A DNA stretch of 64,000 nt from Herbaspirillum sp. ASV7 (GCF_016429215.1 NZ_JAELUH010000025.1:1-64000); one strand, 5' to 3'; shown: positions 18,503 through 28,777, numbered from the stretch's first letter. Notes: generated from the letters alone by a model not told the origin. A program made the numbers and translations.

Positions 18503-19294
18503 ATGCGTATCGATCTCACCCTCTGCAAGCGCCTGTCGCTGACCCTGCTGCTGGCTTGCTCGCTCCCCCTGGCGGCCCATGCCGGCCAGTCCTGCGAACA
18601 GCAGGTGCCGCAGCTCGACGCGGTCCGCCAGCAACTGGACATGGCGGTCAAGACCGTGGAACGCCTCAACGCCAGCGGCGCCGACGTGGTCATCATCGGC
18701 CGCGTCGGCCAGGACCTGAGCAAGTACCGCCTGCACTATTCGCACATAGGGATTGCCTATCGCGATGGCGACCAGTGGTTCGTGGTCCACAAGCTCAACG
18801 GATGCGGCACCGCCGTGAGCAATATCTACGAACAGGGGATGGGGCAGTTCTTCATGGACAGCCCTTACCGCCTGGAAGCCTATGTCGTCGTACCGCAGCC
18901 GGAGGCGCAGCAAAAGCTGCGCCTGGCCATCGGCCGCTCCGAGGCCATCCGCATGCACGAGCCGCGCTACAGCATGCTGGCCTATCCCTGGGCGACGCAG
19001 TACCAGCAGTCCAACCAGTGGGTGACCGAGACGCTGGCGCATGCCATGGAGCCGCAGATCGCCAGCCGCGAGCAGGCCCAGGCCTGGCTCAAGCTCAAGG
19101 CCTATGCCCCTGATACGCTGAACCTGGGACCGATGACGCGCCTGGGTGGCCGCATGTTCAAGGCCAACATTGCTTTCGATGACCATCCCAACGCATTGCG
19201 GTTCAGCGATAAAATCGTGACCACCACGGCCGACTCGGTGTTCAGCTTCCTGCAGAAGACGGGCATCGAGGCTAGCCACTTCGTGATCCAATAA
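18503..19294 (+). CDS. DUF2145-family exported protein
   Basis: 263 residues. The signal peptide ends AAHAG near residue 27. The mature part includes SCEQQ, GADVVIIGRVGQDLSKY, LHYSHIGIAYRDG and VHKLNGCGTA, typical of DUF2145. The conserved Cys, His and Asp residues suggest a papain-like (NlpC/P60-related) fold, but that is a guess and no activity is known to me. A GAGGAG site precedes ATG 18503. Middle gene of a three-gene unit with the small exported protein and the cytochrome c. Confidence 0.85.
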   Translation: MRIDLTLCKRLSLTLLLACSLPLAAHAGQSCEQQVPQLDAVRQQLDMAVKTVERLNASGADVVIIGRVGQDLSKYRLHYSHIGIAYRDGDQWFVVHKLNGCGTAVSNIYEQGMGQFFMDSPYRLEAYVVVPQPEAQQKLRLAIGRSEAIRMHEPRYSMLAYPWATQYQQSNQWVTETLAHAMEPQIASREQAQAWLKLKAYAPDTLNLGPMTRLGGRMFKANIAFDDHPNALRFSDKIVTTTADSVFSFLQKTGIEASHFVIQ

Positions 19295-19316
19295 GCAGAG
19301 TCTTGCATTGCTCCCC

Positions 19317-19700
19317 ATGCGTCCGGTCTACCACTTCGCTGTTCTCCTGATGTCCCTGCCACTGGCAGGCCCGGCCGCCCAGGCGGCCGGCGATGCCGTA
19401 GCCGGTCGCGCCGCCTTCGCCAAGTGCGCCAGCTGCCATCAGGTCGGGCCGTCGGCGCGCGGCGGATTCGGGCCGCAACTGAGCAACGTGATCGGGCGCA
19501 AGGCCGGTTCCACCGGTGACTTCAAGTATTCGCCGGCCATGGCCGGTGCCAACTTCGTCTGGACCGAAGACAAGCTGCGCGCCTTCCTCAAAGCCCCCAG
19601 CGACGTGGTGCCGGGCAACAAGATGCGTTTCTGGGGCATCGGCAGCGATCACCAGATCGATGACATCCTGGCCTACCTGCGCACTTTCCAGCAGCAGTAA
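19317..19700 (+). CDS. Class I cytochrome c
   Basis: 127 residues from ATG 19317. The signal peptide ends AAQAAG. Haem is attached through CASCH (residues about 39-43), and the distal methionine is probably in GNKMRFWG, with the family-typical KYSPAMAGANFVWTEDKLRAFL before it. The size and motifs are those of soluble cytochrome c2/c550. It is periplasmic and carries electrons between a dehydrogenase or bc1 and a terminal oxidase. The partner is not evident. Confidence 0.92.
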   Translation: MRPVYHFAVLLMSLPLAGPAAQAAGDAVAGRAAFAKCASCHQVGPSARGGFGPQLSNVIGRKAGSTGDFKYSPAMAGANFVWTEDKLRAFLKAPSDVVPGNKMRFWGIGSDHQIDDILAYLRTFQQQ

Positions 19701-19710
19701 GACGACATCC

Positions 19711-20589
19711 CTAGCCCTGCGGCGGCAATCCCATGCGCCGCCGTGCCAGGTGGATGGAGCCGTTGCGCACCGCCCAGCGCAGCGGCTGCGCCGCCACCAG
19801 TACCGACCTGCGCAATAGCTCGCTGCGCGCCGGTGAGCGCGGCGTGACCCCCAGCATCTGCTGCGCCCAGTGCGGCAGCAGGTCCACGCCGGCGCGCATC
19901 ATCAGGCGCGTCCAGGGCTGGGCCAGCGCATTGGGCGCGGGTGCATCCAGCACCAGTTGCAGGGTCTGGCGGGTGCGGTCGTCGCAGACCAGTTGCGGCC
20001 GCGTCGATTCGATGTAGGCTTCCACCGCCGCGCGTGAGCGCGGCACATCGCCCGCCCCCAGCGCCTCGGCGACCAGGGCGATCTCATCGAAATAGCGGTC
20101 CTGGCATTCAGGAGCAAAGCCCGGGTTGCGGTAGCGCAGGTAAGCGCGCAGGAAGCACGACACCTCGGCCGCATGCACCCAGGTCAGCAGGTCCGGGTCG
20201 CTGGCCGCGTAGGTGCGACCGTCGGGCGCCACGCCGGTCACCCCCAGGTGGATCTTGCGCACCCGTTCGATCAGCCGCTCGGCATCGGCGCGGCTGCCGA
20301 AGGTGGTGCCGGCGATGAACTGGGCGGTGCGGCGCAAGCGGCCCAGCATGTCGGCCTGGAAGTTGGAGTGGTCCCACACCCCGGCCAGCGGCAGCGGATG
20401 CAGCATCTGCAACAGCAGCGCGGCCACGCCACCGGTGAGCATGGCGGTGAAATCACTGTGGACCTGCCAGGCGGCCGAATCCGGGCCGAACAGGCCAGGG
20501 TCGCCCGGCGGCTGCAGGAAGTCGGCACTGCCGGGACCGCGGCTGATGGACAGGACGTTGGCTTCGATGCGCTGGCGCAGGAATTCCAT
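19711..20589 (-). CDS. Oxygenase MpaB-family (DUF2236) protein
   Basis: 292 residues from ATG 20589; a Met 13 codons upstream is also possible. The DUF2236 pattern is visible: an N-terminal segment with FGPDSAAWQVHSDF, then GVWDHSNFQ, RRTAQFIAGTTFGSRADA, and DLLTWVHAAEVSCFL, whose histidine fits the haem ligand position of the MpaB/latex-clearing-protein family. Members bind haem b; the best-known cleave rubber or act in mycophenolic acid synthesis, but most bacterial copies are uncharacterised. No signal peptide. Convergent with the cytochrome c gene. Confidence 0.85.
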   Translation of the reverse strand: MEFLRQRIEANVLSISRGPGSADFLQPPGDPGLFGPDSAAWQVHSDFTAMLTGGVAALLLQMLHPLPLAGVWDHSNFQADMLGRLRRTAQFIAGTTFGSRADAERLIERVRKIHLGVTGVAPDGRTYAASDPDLLTWVHAAEVSCFLRAYLRYRNPGFAPECQDRYFDEIALVAEALGAGDVPRSRAAVEAYIESTRPQLVCDDRTRQTLQLVLDAPAPNALAQPWTRLMMRAGVDLLPHWAQQMLGVTPRSPARSELLRRSVLVAAQPLRWAVRNGSIHLARRRMGLPPQG

Positions 20590-20986
20590 GGGAACGGGAA
20601 GGGCTAAGAGAGAAGGGCAGTGTGCCACAGCAGGAGAGTGCTTGCCGACTGCGTAACCGGATCATTTTTTCCTGTTGTGCTTCTATCCGGCGAGAAAAAT
20701 TCACTGACATTTCTGTCAGAAAAAATTTACCCGGAGTGCCTCAGCGCGAGCGCGCGCAGGCCGCTACAATAGCCTTCGCCAGGCGGCCCGCCACCGACAA
20801 AAGAACGGCCCCGGCAAGCACCATCGTCATCAGGGAGCACGGCCGGCGCCTGGGGAAACGCGCCAGGCCGTGATCGATAGAACAATGCAAAGCGGAACAG
20901 CGTGAGCCGGCGTCGCGGGACGCCGGCCACAGGCAGGGGCGCAGGCGTCCCCGCGATGCTGTTGCGCCTCACCGGGATCGCAGTTC
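20590..20986. other. Non-coding 397-bp gap before RND pump 1
   Basis: No convincing gene. The region is AT-rich around 20660-20730 and contains a CTGACA-N4-TGTCAG palindrome (see 20704-20719) and a TACAAT hexamer at 20763-20768 that could be a -10 box. It probably holds the promoters of both flanking genes. Confidence 0.6.
20704..20719. promoter_or_regulatory. CTGACA-N4-TGTCAG palindrome, possible repressor site
   Basis: A perfect inverted repeat of six bases per arm with spacer TTTC, inside an AT-rich stretch 267 bp before the pump 1 permease gene. No regulator gene is beside this pump, so the binding protein would be encoded elsewhere. Confidence 0.45.
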
Positions 20987-23900
20987 ATGAACATGGTCGC
21001 GCTGGCGTTGCGCCGCCCGTACACCTTCATCGTGATGGCCTTGCTCATCGTGCTGGCCACGCCATTGACGTTGAAGAACATGGCCACCGACATCTTCCCC
21101 GAGATCAATATCCCGGTGGTCTCCATCATCTGGAACTACAACGGCCTGTCGGCCCAGGAAATGGGCTTGCGCATCGCCGCCCAGAACGAGCGGGGCCTCA
21201 CCACCGTGGTCAGCGACATCGAGCACATCGAGTCGCAATCGCTGGCCGGGGTGTCGGTGATCAAGGTGTTCTTCCAGCCCAAGGCCAACATCCAGCAGGC
21301 GATCTCGCAGGTGGTGGCGTCGGTGCAGTCGCAGATCCGTCAGCTGCCGCCGGGCATCACGCCACCGCTGGTGATCAAGTATTCGGCCTCCAGCATCCCG
21401 GTGATGCAGCTGGCGCTGTCTTCGCCCACGCTGCCCGAGCAGGCCGTCTTCGACGCCGCCGTGCAGACCTTGCGCCCGCAGCTCATCACCATTCCCGGCG
21501 TGGCTGTCCCCTTCCCCTATGGCGGCAAGACCCGCCTGATTTCGGTGGACCTGGATACCCCCGCCATGCAGGCGCGCGGCCTCGCGCCCATCGACGTGGT
21601 CAATGCCATCAACACCCAGAACCTGATCCTGCCATCGGGCACCGCCAAGTTCGGCGGCACCGAGTATTCGGTCAAGATCAACGGCTCGCCCGAGGCGGTG
21701 GCGGGCTTGAATGAATTGCCGGTGCGTACCGCCAATGGCGCCACCATCTATCTCAAGGACGTGGCCAACGTGCGCGACGGCTTCTCGCCCCAGACCAACG
21801 TGGTGCGCCAGGATGGCGCGCGCGGCGTGCTGCTGTCCATCTTGAAGAACGGCGGCGCCTCCACCCTGGACATCGTCGACAACCTGCGCAAGCTGCTGCC
21901 CACGGCCGCCCAGACCCTGCCCGAGGACATCAAGATCACGCCGCTGTTCGACCAGTCGCTATTCGTGAAGGCCGCCGTCACCGGCGTCATCAGCGAGGCC
22001 CTGATCGCCGCCGGCCTGACCGCCGCCATGGTGCTGCTGTTCCTGGGCAACTGGCGCAGCACGCTGATCATCGGCCTGACCATCCCGCTGTCCATCATGA
22101 CCGCCATCCTGGTACTGGCCGCACTGGGCGAGACCCTGAACCTCATGACCCTGGGCGGCCTGGCGCTGTCGGTGGGCATCCTGGTGGACCAGGCCATCGT
22201 CACCATCGAGAACATCGAGCGTCACCTGCACCTGGGCAAGCCGCTGCACGACGCCATCATCGTCGGTGCCGGCGAGATCGGCGTGCCAGCCTTCGTGGCC
22301 ACGCTATGCATCTGCATCGTGTTCGTGCCGATGTTCTTCCTCTCGGGGGTGGCGCGCTTCCTGTTCGTGCCGCTGGCCGAGGCGGTGGTGTTCGCCATGG
22401 CGGCGTCCTACATCCTCTCGCGCACGCTGGTCCCGACGCTGGTGATGCTGCTCATGGGCAGCCATGGCCAGGCCGACAGCGCCAAGCAAAGCCTGTTGCA
22501 GCGTCTGTACCGCGCCTTCGACAACCGCTTCGAGCGGGTGCGGCGTGGCTATACGCTGGTGCTGTCTTCGCTGCTGGCGCACCGGCGCCGCTTCGCGCTG
22601 GGCTTCCTGGCGTTCTGCCTGTTGTCCTGCCTGCTCTATCCCATGCTCGGGCGCGACTTCTTCCCCAATGTCGATGGCGGCCAGATCCGCCTGCACATGC
22701 GCATGCCCACCGGCACCCGCATCGAGGAGACCGCGCGTGCCGCCGACGAGGTCGAGCGCACCATCCGCAGCCTCATCCCCGAGCGGGAACTGGAGACCAT
22801 CCTCGACAACCTGGGCGTGCCCAACTCCGGCATCAACCTGTCCTACAGCAATGCCGGCACCATCGGCACCCTGGATGGTGAATTGCTGATGGCCCTGAAG
22901 GAAGGCCACCGCCCCACCGAGCAACTGGTGTCGATGCTGCGCGAAGAACTGCCGCGTCGCTTCCCCGGCATCGAGTTCTTCTTCCAGCCGGCCGACATCG
23001 TCACCCAGATCCTCAACTTCGGCCTGCCGGCGGCCATCGACGTGCAATTCACCGGCCCCAATATGGAAGCCAATGCCGCCCTGGCCGCCGAGCTGACCAA
23101 GCAGATCCGCCAGATCCCCGGCGCCGTCGACGCCCACGTGCACCAGCGCCTGGATGGGCCCTCGCTGGACCTGCGCATGGACCGCACGCGCCTGCAGCAG
23201 TTCGGCCTGTCGGCCTCCAACGTCGGCCAGAACCTGCTGATCGCGCTGTCGGGCAGCTCGCAGACGCAACCGGCGTTCTGGTTGAATCCCAATAACGGCG
23301 TGGTCTACAGCATCGCGGTGCAGTCGCCGCAATACCAGGTCGATTCGCTGGACTCCCTGCTCAATATCCCCGTGGGCGCTGGCGCCAACGCCGCCACGCC
23401 GCCGCAGCTGCTGGGCAACCTGGTCGATGTGCGTGCCGGACGCCAGATGGCGGTGGCCTCGCGCTACAACATCTCGCCGGCCATCGACGTGTTCGTCAGC
23501 GTCCAGGGCACCGACCTGGCCAGCGTGGCCGGCAAGGTCTCGGCGCTGGTGGAGCAGATCAAGCCCAAGCTGCCGCGCGGCAGCCAGGTGGTCATCCGGG
23601 GCCAGGTCGAGACCATGCAATCGTCCTTCATCGGTCTGGGTGTGGGCCTGGCCATGGCCATCGTGCTGGTGTACCTGCTGGTGGTGGTCAACTTCCAGTC
23701 GTGGATCGATGCGGCCATCATCATCGCGGCCTTGCCGGCGGCGCTGGCGGGCATCGCCTGGATGCTCTTCATCACCGGCACCACGCTGTCGGTGCCGGCT
23801 TTGACCGGGGCCATCATGACCATGGGCGTGGCCACGGCCAACAGTATCCTCATCGTCGCCTTCGCGCGCCAGCGCAAGGAGGAGGGCGCCACGCCGCTGG

Positions 23901-24187
23901 CCGCCGCCCTGGAGGCGGGATCGACCCGTATCCGCCCGGTGCTGATGACGGCGCTGGCCATGATCATCGGCATGATCCCCATGGCGCTGGGCCTGGGCGA
24001 GGGTGCCGAGCAGAACGCGCCATTGGGGCGCGCCGTGATCGGTGGGCTCATGCTGGCCACCGTATCGACCTTGTTCTTCGTGCCGGTGGTGTTCGCCGGT
24101 GTGCACCAGAGACTGGCCCGGCGGGCGGACCAGCGCGGAAAGACCGCGCATCCTGCCGCCGGCGGACCAGCGCATCAGGAGTCCTGA
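20987..24187 (+). CDS. RND efflux permease (HAE/HME superfamily), pump 1
   Basis: 1066 residues with the RND layout: TM1, a large periplasmic loop, TM2-6, a second loop, TM7-12. The start MNMVALALRRPYTF is normal. In TM4, where AcrB has the proton-relay pair Asp407-Asp408, this protein has D401 followed by Q402 (GILVDQAIVTIENIER), so one relay aspartate is missing. It works in the inner membrane as a trimer with the adaptor and outer-membrane factor that follow. Gene order permease-adaptor-OMF and sequence (LNMMTLGGLALSVG type) place it in a less-studied RND branch. Substrate unknown; no regulator gene adjoins. Confidence 0.95.
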   Translation: MNMVALALRRPYTFIVMALLIVLATPLTLKNMATDIFPEINIPVVSIIWNYNGLSAQEMGLRIAAQNERGLTTVVSDIEHIESQSLAGVSVIKVFFQPKANIQQAISQVVASVQSQIRQLPPGITPPLVIKYSASSIPVMQLALSSPTLPEQAVFDAAVQTLRPQLITIPGVAVPFPYGGKTRLISVDLDTPAMQARGLAPIDVVNAINTQNLILPSGTAKFGGTEYSVKINGSPEAVAGLNELPVRTANGATIYLKDVANVRDGFSPQTNVVRQDGARGVLLSILKNGGASTLDIVDNLRKLLPTAAQTLPEDIKITPLFDQSLFVKAAVTGVISEALIAAGLTAAMVLLFLGNWRSTLIIGLTIPLSIMTAILVLAALGETLNLMTLGGLALSVGILVDQAIVTIENIERHLHLGKPLHDAIIVGAGEIGVPAFVATLCICIVFVPMFFLSGVARFLFVPLAEAVVFAMAASYILSRTLVPTLVMLLMGSHGQADSAKQSLLQRLYRAFDNRFERVRRGYTLVLSSLLAHRRRFALGFLAFCLLSCLLYPMLGRDFFPNVDGGQIRLHMRMPTGTRIEETARAADEVERTIRSLIPERELETILDNLGVPNSGINLSYSNAGTIGTLDGELLMALKEGHRPTEQLVSMLREELPRRFPGIEFFFQPADIVTQILNFGLPAAIDVQFTGPNMEANAALAAELTKQIRQIPGAVDAHVHQRLDGPSLDLRMDRTRLQQFGLSASNVGQNLLIALSGSSQTQPAFWLNPNNGVVYSIAVQSPQYQVDSLDSLLNIPVGAGANAATPPQLLGNLVDVRAGRQMAVASRYNISPAIDVFVSVQGTDLASVAGKVSALVEQIKPKLPRGSQVVIRGQVETMQSSFIGLGVGLAMAIVLVYLLVVVNFQSWIDAAIIIAALPAALAGIAWMLFITGTTLSVPALTGAIMTMGVATANSILIVAFARQRKEEGATPLAAALEAGSTRIRPVLMTALAMIIGMIPMALGLGEGAEQNAPLGRAVIGGLMLATVSTLFFVPVVFAGVHQRLARRADQRGKTAHPAAGGPAHQES

Positions 24188-24190
24188 ACC

Positions 24191-25417
24191 ATGTCGCATG
24201 ATCGTCATTCCGAACTTGGCATCCATTCCGTCGAGGATGCCGAACCCCTCCAGCGCCAGCAGATGATGAAGCGCGCCCGCCTGGTGACGCTGGTGGTCCT
24301 GCTGGTGCTGGCCGCCGGTGCGGCGCGCACCATCGTCAGCCGCGTGGCCAATGCCCGCGAACTGGAAGCCGGTACCGCCGAGCGCGCCAAGGTCTTCGTG
24401 CGCGTGACCGAGGCGCGCAGCAGTGCCGATGGCCAGACGCTGGCCCTGCCGGGGACCTTGCAGGGCTTCGTGCAATCGCCCATCTCGGCGCGTTCGGGTG
24501 GCTACCTCAAGCGCTGGTACAAGGACATCGGCGCCGAGGTGAAGAAGGGCGATCTGCTGGCTGAACTGGACACCCCGGAAATCGACCAGCAGCTGTCCCA
24601 GGCCCTGGCCGCGCGCCAGCAGGCCGCCTCCAGCCTGGACCTGGCCAAGAGCTCGATGGCGCGCTGGGAAGCCCTGCGCAAGAAGGATGCGGTCTCCCAG
24701 CAGGAGCTGGACGAGCGCCGCAGCGCCTACGCCCAGGCCGGCTCCAACCTGGCGGCCGCGGATGCCAACGTCGAGCGCCTGCGCCAGGTGGAAGGCTTCA
24801 AGCGTATCGTGGCGCCCTTCTCGGGCATCATCACGCGCCGCAACGTGGATGTGGGCGACCTGATCGATCCGGGCGCGGGACGCTCGCTGTTTGTGCTCTC
24901 GCAGACCGATCCGCTGCGGGTCTACGTCAATGTGCCGCAGTCCTATGCCAACCTGGTCAAGCCCGGCCAGCAGGTAGTGGTGACCCAGGCCGAACTGCGG
25001 GGACGCAAGTTCGACGGCAAGGTCGCGCGCACCGCCGGCTCCATCGACCCGGCCACGCGCTCCATGCAGATCGAGGTGAGCCTGCCCAATGCCGACAATG
25101 CACTGCTGCCCGGCGCCTTCGTGCAGGTGGCGCTGCCGCTGAAGCCCAGCGGCGCGCTGCTGGTAGCGGCCGATACGCTGATGTTCCGGCGCGATGGTTC
25201 GCTGGTGGCGGCCGTCGATGCACAGAACAAGGTGCGCCTGAAGCCGGTCAAGCTGGGACGTAACTTTGGCTTGACGGTGGAAGTGCTGGAGGGCTTGAAA
25301 GGCGATGAAAAGCTGATCCTCAACCCCTCCGACTCGCTGGCCGAGGGCGACCAGGTCGAGCCCACCCAGGACAAGCAGGGCAAGCAGGACGGCGCCAAGA
25401 AGAAGGCCGCATCATGA
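24191..25417 (+). CDS. RND periplasmic adaptor (membrane fusion protein), pump 1
   Basis: 408 residues, 3 bp after the permease stop with AGGAG as ribosome site. A single N-terminal TM helix (VTLVVLLVLAAGAA, about residues 34-50) anchors it; there is no lipobox. Then come the lipoyl/barrel-sandwich half (SARSGGYLKRWYKDIGAEVKK), an alpha-hairpin, the second lipoyl half (IVAPFSGIITRRNVDVGDLI) and the beta-barrel plus membrane-proximal parts. It bridges permease and outer-membrane channel. The C-terminus ends in a Lys/Gln-rich tail. Confidence 0.94.
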   Translation: MSHDRHSELGIHSVEDAEPLQRQQMMKRARLVTLVVLLVLAAGAARTIVSRVANARELEAGTAERAKVFVRVTEARSSADGQTLALPGTLQGFVQSPISARSGGYLKRWYKDIGAEVKKGDLLAELDTPEIDQQLSQALAARQQAASSLDLAKSSMARWEALRKKDAVSQQELDERRSAYAQAGSNLAAADANVERLRQVEGFKRIVAPFSGIITRRNVDVGDLIDPGAGRSLFVLSQTDPLRVYVNVPQSYANLVKPGQQVVVTQAELRGRKFDGKVARTAGSIDPATRSMQIEVSLPNADNALLPGAFVQVALPLKPSGALLVAADTLMFRRDGSLVAAVDAQNKVRLKPVKLGRNFGLTVEVLEGLKGDEKLILNPSDSLAEGDQVEPTQDKQGKQDGAKKKAAS

Positions 25418-26910
25418 GGCGGTTGCCGCGCCTGATGGCGATGGCTGCCGCGCTGACCCTGGCCGGTTGCGCCAGCGGCCCGGATTATCACAAGCCGGCG
25501 CTGGAGCTGCCGGCGGCCTGGACCCCCGAGGCGCCCTGGCGTAGCATGCAGCCGCAGGATGCGGTGGCGCGCGGTCCCTGGTGGGAGCGCTTTGGCGACG
25601 CCCAGCTCAATGCATTGCAGCAACAGGCACTGGCCGGCAACCAGACGCTGGCCATCGCCACCGCCCGGCTGGCCCAGGCGCGTGCCCAGCTGAATGTGGC
25701 CGGGGCAGCGCAAGCGCCGCAGGTGGGCCTGTCCACGCGTGCGGCACGGGGCCGCATCTCGGCGAACCGTCCGCTGACCAACTACAACGCGCCCAACTAC
25801 GCCACGGTGCAGAACGATTTTGCACTGGGCCTGAACGTGAGCTACGAGATGGATTTCTTCGGGCGCGTGCAACGCTCGGTGGAAGCCGCCGGCGCCTCGG
25901 CCCAGCAATCGGCGGCCGACCTGGAAAACACCCGTCTGCTGCTCACCGCCGAACTGGCCAGCAACTACTTCAACCTGCGCGAGCTGGATATCGAGCTGGA
26001 CGTGGTCCAGCGTGCCATCGCCCTGCAGCGCAAGGCGCTGGAACTGGCCACCTCACGCCACGACCTGGGCGCCACCTCTGGCCTGGATGTGGCCCAGCAG
26101 CAAGCCTTGCTGGACAACACCCTGACCCAGGTCGACGTGCTGGGCCGCCAGCGCGCCCAGTACGAGCACGCCATCGCCACCCTGACCGGCACGCCCGCAC
26201 CGGGCTTTGCCATTGCGCCCTCGCTGGCGCCGATCCGCCTGCCGGCCATCCCGCTGGGGGTGCCCTCGGACGTGCTGGAGCGTCGTCCTGACATCGCCTC
26301 GGCCGAGCGTGCCATGGCCGCGGCCAATGCGCAGATCGGCGTGGCCAGCGCGGCCTACTATCCCAGCTTCATGCTGCAACCCTCGTATGGCGTGGACAGC
26401 CGCAACTGGGGCACGCTCTTCAATGCGCCCAGCGTGTTGTGGTCGCTGGGGGTATCGGCCACGCAGAGCCTGTTCGACGGTGGCCGCCTGCGCGCCGGGG
26501 TGGATTTCAGCAAGGCCGGTTATGAGGCCGCGCTGGCCACCTACCGGCGCACGGTGCTCACCGCCATGCAGGAAGTGGAGGATGGCATCACCGGCATCGC
26601 CGCGCTGGACCGCGCCTACGGCCAGGCCCAATCGGCCATCGGCAGCGCCCGCAAGGTGCTCGATATCGCCAACAGTCGTTACGAAGGTGGCGCCACCCCT
26701 TATCTGGATGTGATCACCGCGCAACAGAGTCTGCTCAACAGCGAGCGCCAGGCGGCCCAGTTGATGGGGCAGCGCCTGCTCAGTTCGGTGTTCCTGATCA
26801 AGGCCCTGGGGGGCGACTGGCAGGAGCGTCTTCAGTCCGAGGGACAGGCCGAGGGACAGGCCGCCGCGCCAATTGCTGGGAAAATAACTTTATCATCGCA
26901 AGAGAACTAA
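25414..26910 (+). CDS. Outer-membrane efflux lipoprotein (NodT family), pump 1
   Basis: 498 residues, ATGA overlap with the adaptor stop. Signal peptide with lipobox LAGC, Cys19, marks a lipoprotein. Two OEP repeats follow, each with long helices; typical segments are WWERFGDAQLNAL, YEMDFFGRVQRSVEAA and LERRPDIASAERAMAAANA. It forms the trimeric TolC/OprM-like channel. Last gene of the pump 1 operon; no clear terminator follows. Confidence 0.95.
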   Translation: MRRLPRLMAMAAALTLAGCASGPDYHKPALELPAAWTPEAPWRSMQPQDAVARGPWWERFGDAQLNALQQQALAGNQTLAIATARLAQARAQLNVAGAAQAPQVGLSTRAARGRISANRPLTNYNAPNYATVQNDFALGLNVSYEMDFFGRVQRSVEAAGASAQQSAADLENTRLLLTAELASNYFNLRELDIELDVVQRAIALQRKALELATSRHDLGATSGLDVAQQQALLDNTLTQVDVLGRQRAQYEHAIATLTGTPAPGFAIAPSLAPIRLPAIPLGVPSDVLERRPDIASAERAMAAANAQIGVASAAYYPSFMLQPSYGVDSRNWGTLFNAPSVLWSLGVSATQSLFDGGRLRAGVDFSKAGYEAALATYRRTVLTAMQEVEDGITGIAALDRAYGQAQSAIGSARKVLDIANSRYEGGATPYLDVITAQQSLLNSERQAAQLMGQRLLSSVFLIKALGGDWQERLQSEGQAEGQAAAPIAGKITLSSQEN

Positions 26911-27083
26911 CTGATCAGATGGTCAGACCAGTTTTGCGCCGTTTCTGACAAGCGCGTCAGATGCGCCCCTCCGGCGCGGCAATTGCCCTGTAAAGCCCCA
27001 CATAATCAACGATTTGGGGCTGACATGTCCTGCCTAGAATCAGCTGTGGTCAGAGTTCACAGTCATAAGATAACGAGGCAGAC

Positions 27084-28634
27084 ATGAATTGGTTCAATAA
27101 TCTCAAGATAGCCAAGAAGTTAATTTTTTCCTTTGCGGCCGTCATTGTCCTGACTGTGATCCTGGGCCTGTTCGCCATCCGCGAGCTCAAGATGGTCAAC
27201 CAGGCCTCCACCGACATGGCTACCAACTGGCTGCCCAGCATCAAGGCGGCGCAAGCGCTGCAGGCATCCTTGCCGCGCATGCGCATTTCCGAATTGCAGA
27301 TGATCACGGCGGTCACGCCGGAAGAACGCGAGGATGCGCTCAAGGCGATCAAGTCGCGCCTGGACATCCTGGCCAAGCAGCGCGCCACCTACGAAGCGCA
27401 GATCTCGGAGGCCGAGGAAAAAGAGGTCTATGCCAAGTTTGCCAAGAGCTTCTCGGCCTACCTGGAGATCGACAAGAAGCTGGCCCAGATTTCCGGCGAT
27501 GGTCAGATGGAAGAGGCACGCAAGCTGTTCAAGGGCGACTCCAACAAGACCTTCCGCGCCATGATCGAGAACATGGACGAGATCATCAAGATCAACGATG
27601 CCGGCAGCACGCGCTCGGACCAGGCCGCCGACGAGGTGTTCCGCTCGGCCATGCGCTGGATTGCCGTATTGCTGGCGCTGATCGTGGTGATCGCCTTCGG
27701 CCTGGCCATCATGGTGGCACGGGCGGTAGCCCGTCCGCTCAATGAAGCCGTGGCGGTGGCCGAGCGCGTGGCGCAGGGCGACCTGACGGTGCAGATCCGC
27801 GCCACCAGCACCGACGAGACCGGCATGCTGATGCATTCCCTGCGCGCCATGAACGACAGCCTGCAGAAGATCGTCGCCGAGGTGCGCACCGGTACCGACA
27901 CCATCAGCACCGCCTCGCAGGAGATCGCCACCGGCAACCTGGACCTGTCTTCGCGCACAGAAGAGCAGGCCGGCTCGCTGGAAGAGACCGCCTCGGCCAT
28001 GGAAGAGCTGACCTCGACCGTGAAGCAGAACGCCGACAATGCGCGCCAGGCCAACCAGCTGGCGGCTTCGGCCTCCGACATCGCCAGCCAGGGCGGCGAA
28101 GTGGTCAGCCAGGTGGTGCAGACCATGGAAGGCATCACCGAGAGTTCCAACCGCATCGCCGACATCATCACGGTCATCGATGGCATCGCCTTCCAGACCA
28201 ACATCCTGGCCCTGAATGCGGCCGTGGAAGCGGCCCGTGCCGGTGAGCAGGGACGTGGCTTCGCGGTGGTGGCCTCGGAGGTGCGTTCGCTGGCCCAGCG
28301 TTCGGCAGCGGCGGCCAAGGAGATCAAGCAGTTGATCGATGATTCGGTGGAGAAGGTAGGCGCCGGCAGCCAGCTGGTGGTGCGCGCCGGTTCCACCATG
28401 AGTGAAGTCGTAGCCAGCGTGCGCCGCGTCACCGACGTGGTGGCCGAGATCAGCGCCGCCAGCAGCGAGCAGAGCACCGGCATCGAGGAAATCAACCGCG
28501 CCATCACGCAGATGGATGAAGTCACGCAGCAGAACGCTGCCCTGGTGGAAGAGGCGGCCGCTGCCGCGCAATCCCTGCAGGACCAGGCGGCGCGCTTGTC
28601 GGAGGTGGTCAGCGTGTTCAAGATCCAGCGCTGA
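27084..28634 (+). CDS. Methyl-accepting chemotaxis protein 1
   Basis: 516 residues. TM1 (about 10-30), a periplasmic four-helix bundle (about 35-190), TM2 (about 191-212, [20 protein letters not shown]), HAMP (about 213-265) and a long cytoplasmic signalling domain. The hairpin tip has [20 protein letters not shown], the interaction site for CheA/CheW, and flanking methylation helices are present. The chain ends FKIQR without a CheR pentapeptide. GAGG precedes ATG 27084. Single-gene unit ending at an intrinsic terminator. Ligand unknown. Confidence 0.95.
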   Translation: MNWFNNLKIAKKLIFSFAAVIVLTVILGLFAIRELKMVNQASTDMATNWLPSIKAAQALQASLPRMRISELQMITAVTPEEREDALKAIKSRLDILAKQRATYEAQISEAEEKEVYAKFAKSFSAYLEIDKKLAQISGDGQMEEARKLFKGDSNKTFRAMIENMDEIIKINDAGSTRSDQAADEVFRSAMRWIAVLLALIVVIAFGLAIMVARAVARPLNEAVAVAERVAQGDLTVQIRATSTDETGMLMHSLRAMNDSLQKIVAEVRTGTDTISTASQEIATGNLDLSSRTEEQAGSLEETASAMEELTSTVKQNADNARQANQLAASASDIASQGGEVVSQVVQTMEGITESSNRIADIITVIDGIAFQTNILALNAAVEAARAGEQGRGFAVVASEVRSLAQRSAAAAKEIKQLIDDSVEKVGAGSQLVVRAGSTMSEVVASVRRVTDVVAEISAASSEQSTGIEEINRAITQMDEVTQQNAALVEEAAAAAQSLQDQAARLSEVVSVFKIQR

Positions 28635-28717
28635 GAGGCCTAGCGGCAGCTTGACCGCTGAGTGGCCAATCCGAAGCATATCTATGCTGAGAACCGATCA
28701 GGTGATGGTTGCATCCG

Positions 28718-28748
28718 AAAAACCGGCCGTTACGGTCGGTTTTCTTTT
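28718..28748 (+). terminator. Intrinsic terminator after MCP 1
   Basis: Arms AAAACCGGCCGT (28719-28730) and ACGGTCGGTTTT (28732-28743) pair over 12 bases with one G-T wobble, followed by CTTTT. It marks the left boundary of the low-GC cassette. Confidence 0.8.
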
Positions 28749-28777
28749 CCACGCAAGAGTAGTTCTCCGAGCATGAG

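Noticed and set aside
22304..24475. Long antisense frame across RND permease 1 and the adaptor start
   Set aside because: Same reason: low-complexity His/Gln/Gly sequence opposite recognised genes.
26911..27083. Possible sigma-28 (flagellar) promoter before MCP 1 (TAAAG at 26990)
   Set aside because: The -10 element and the spacer do not fit the consensus well enough.
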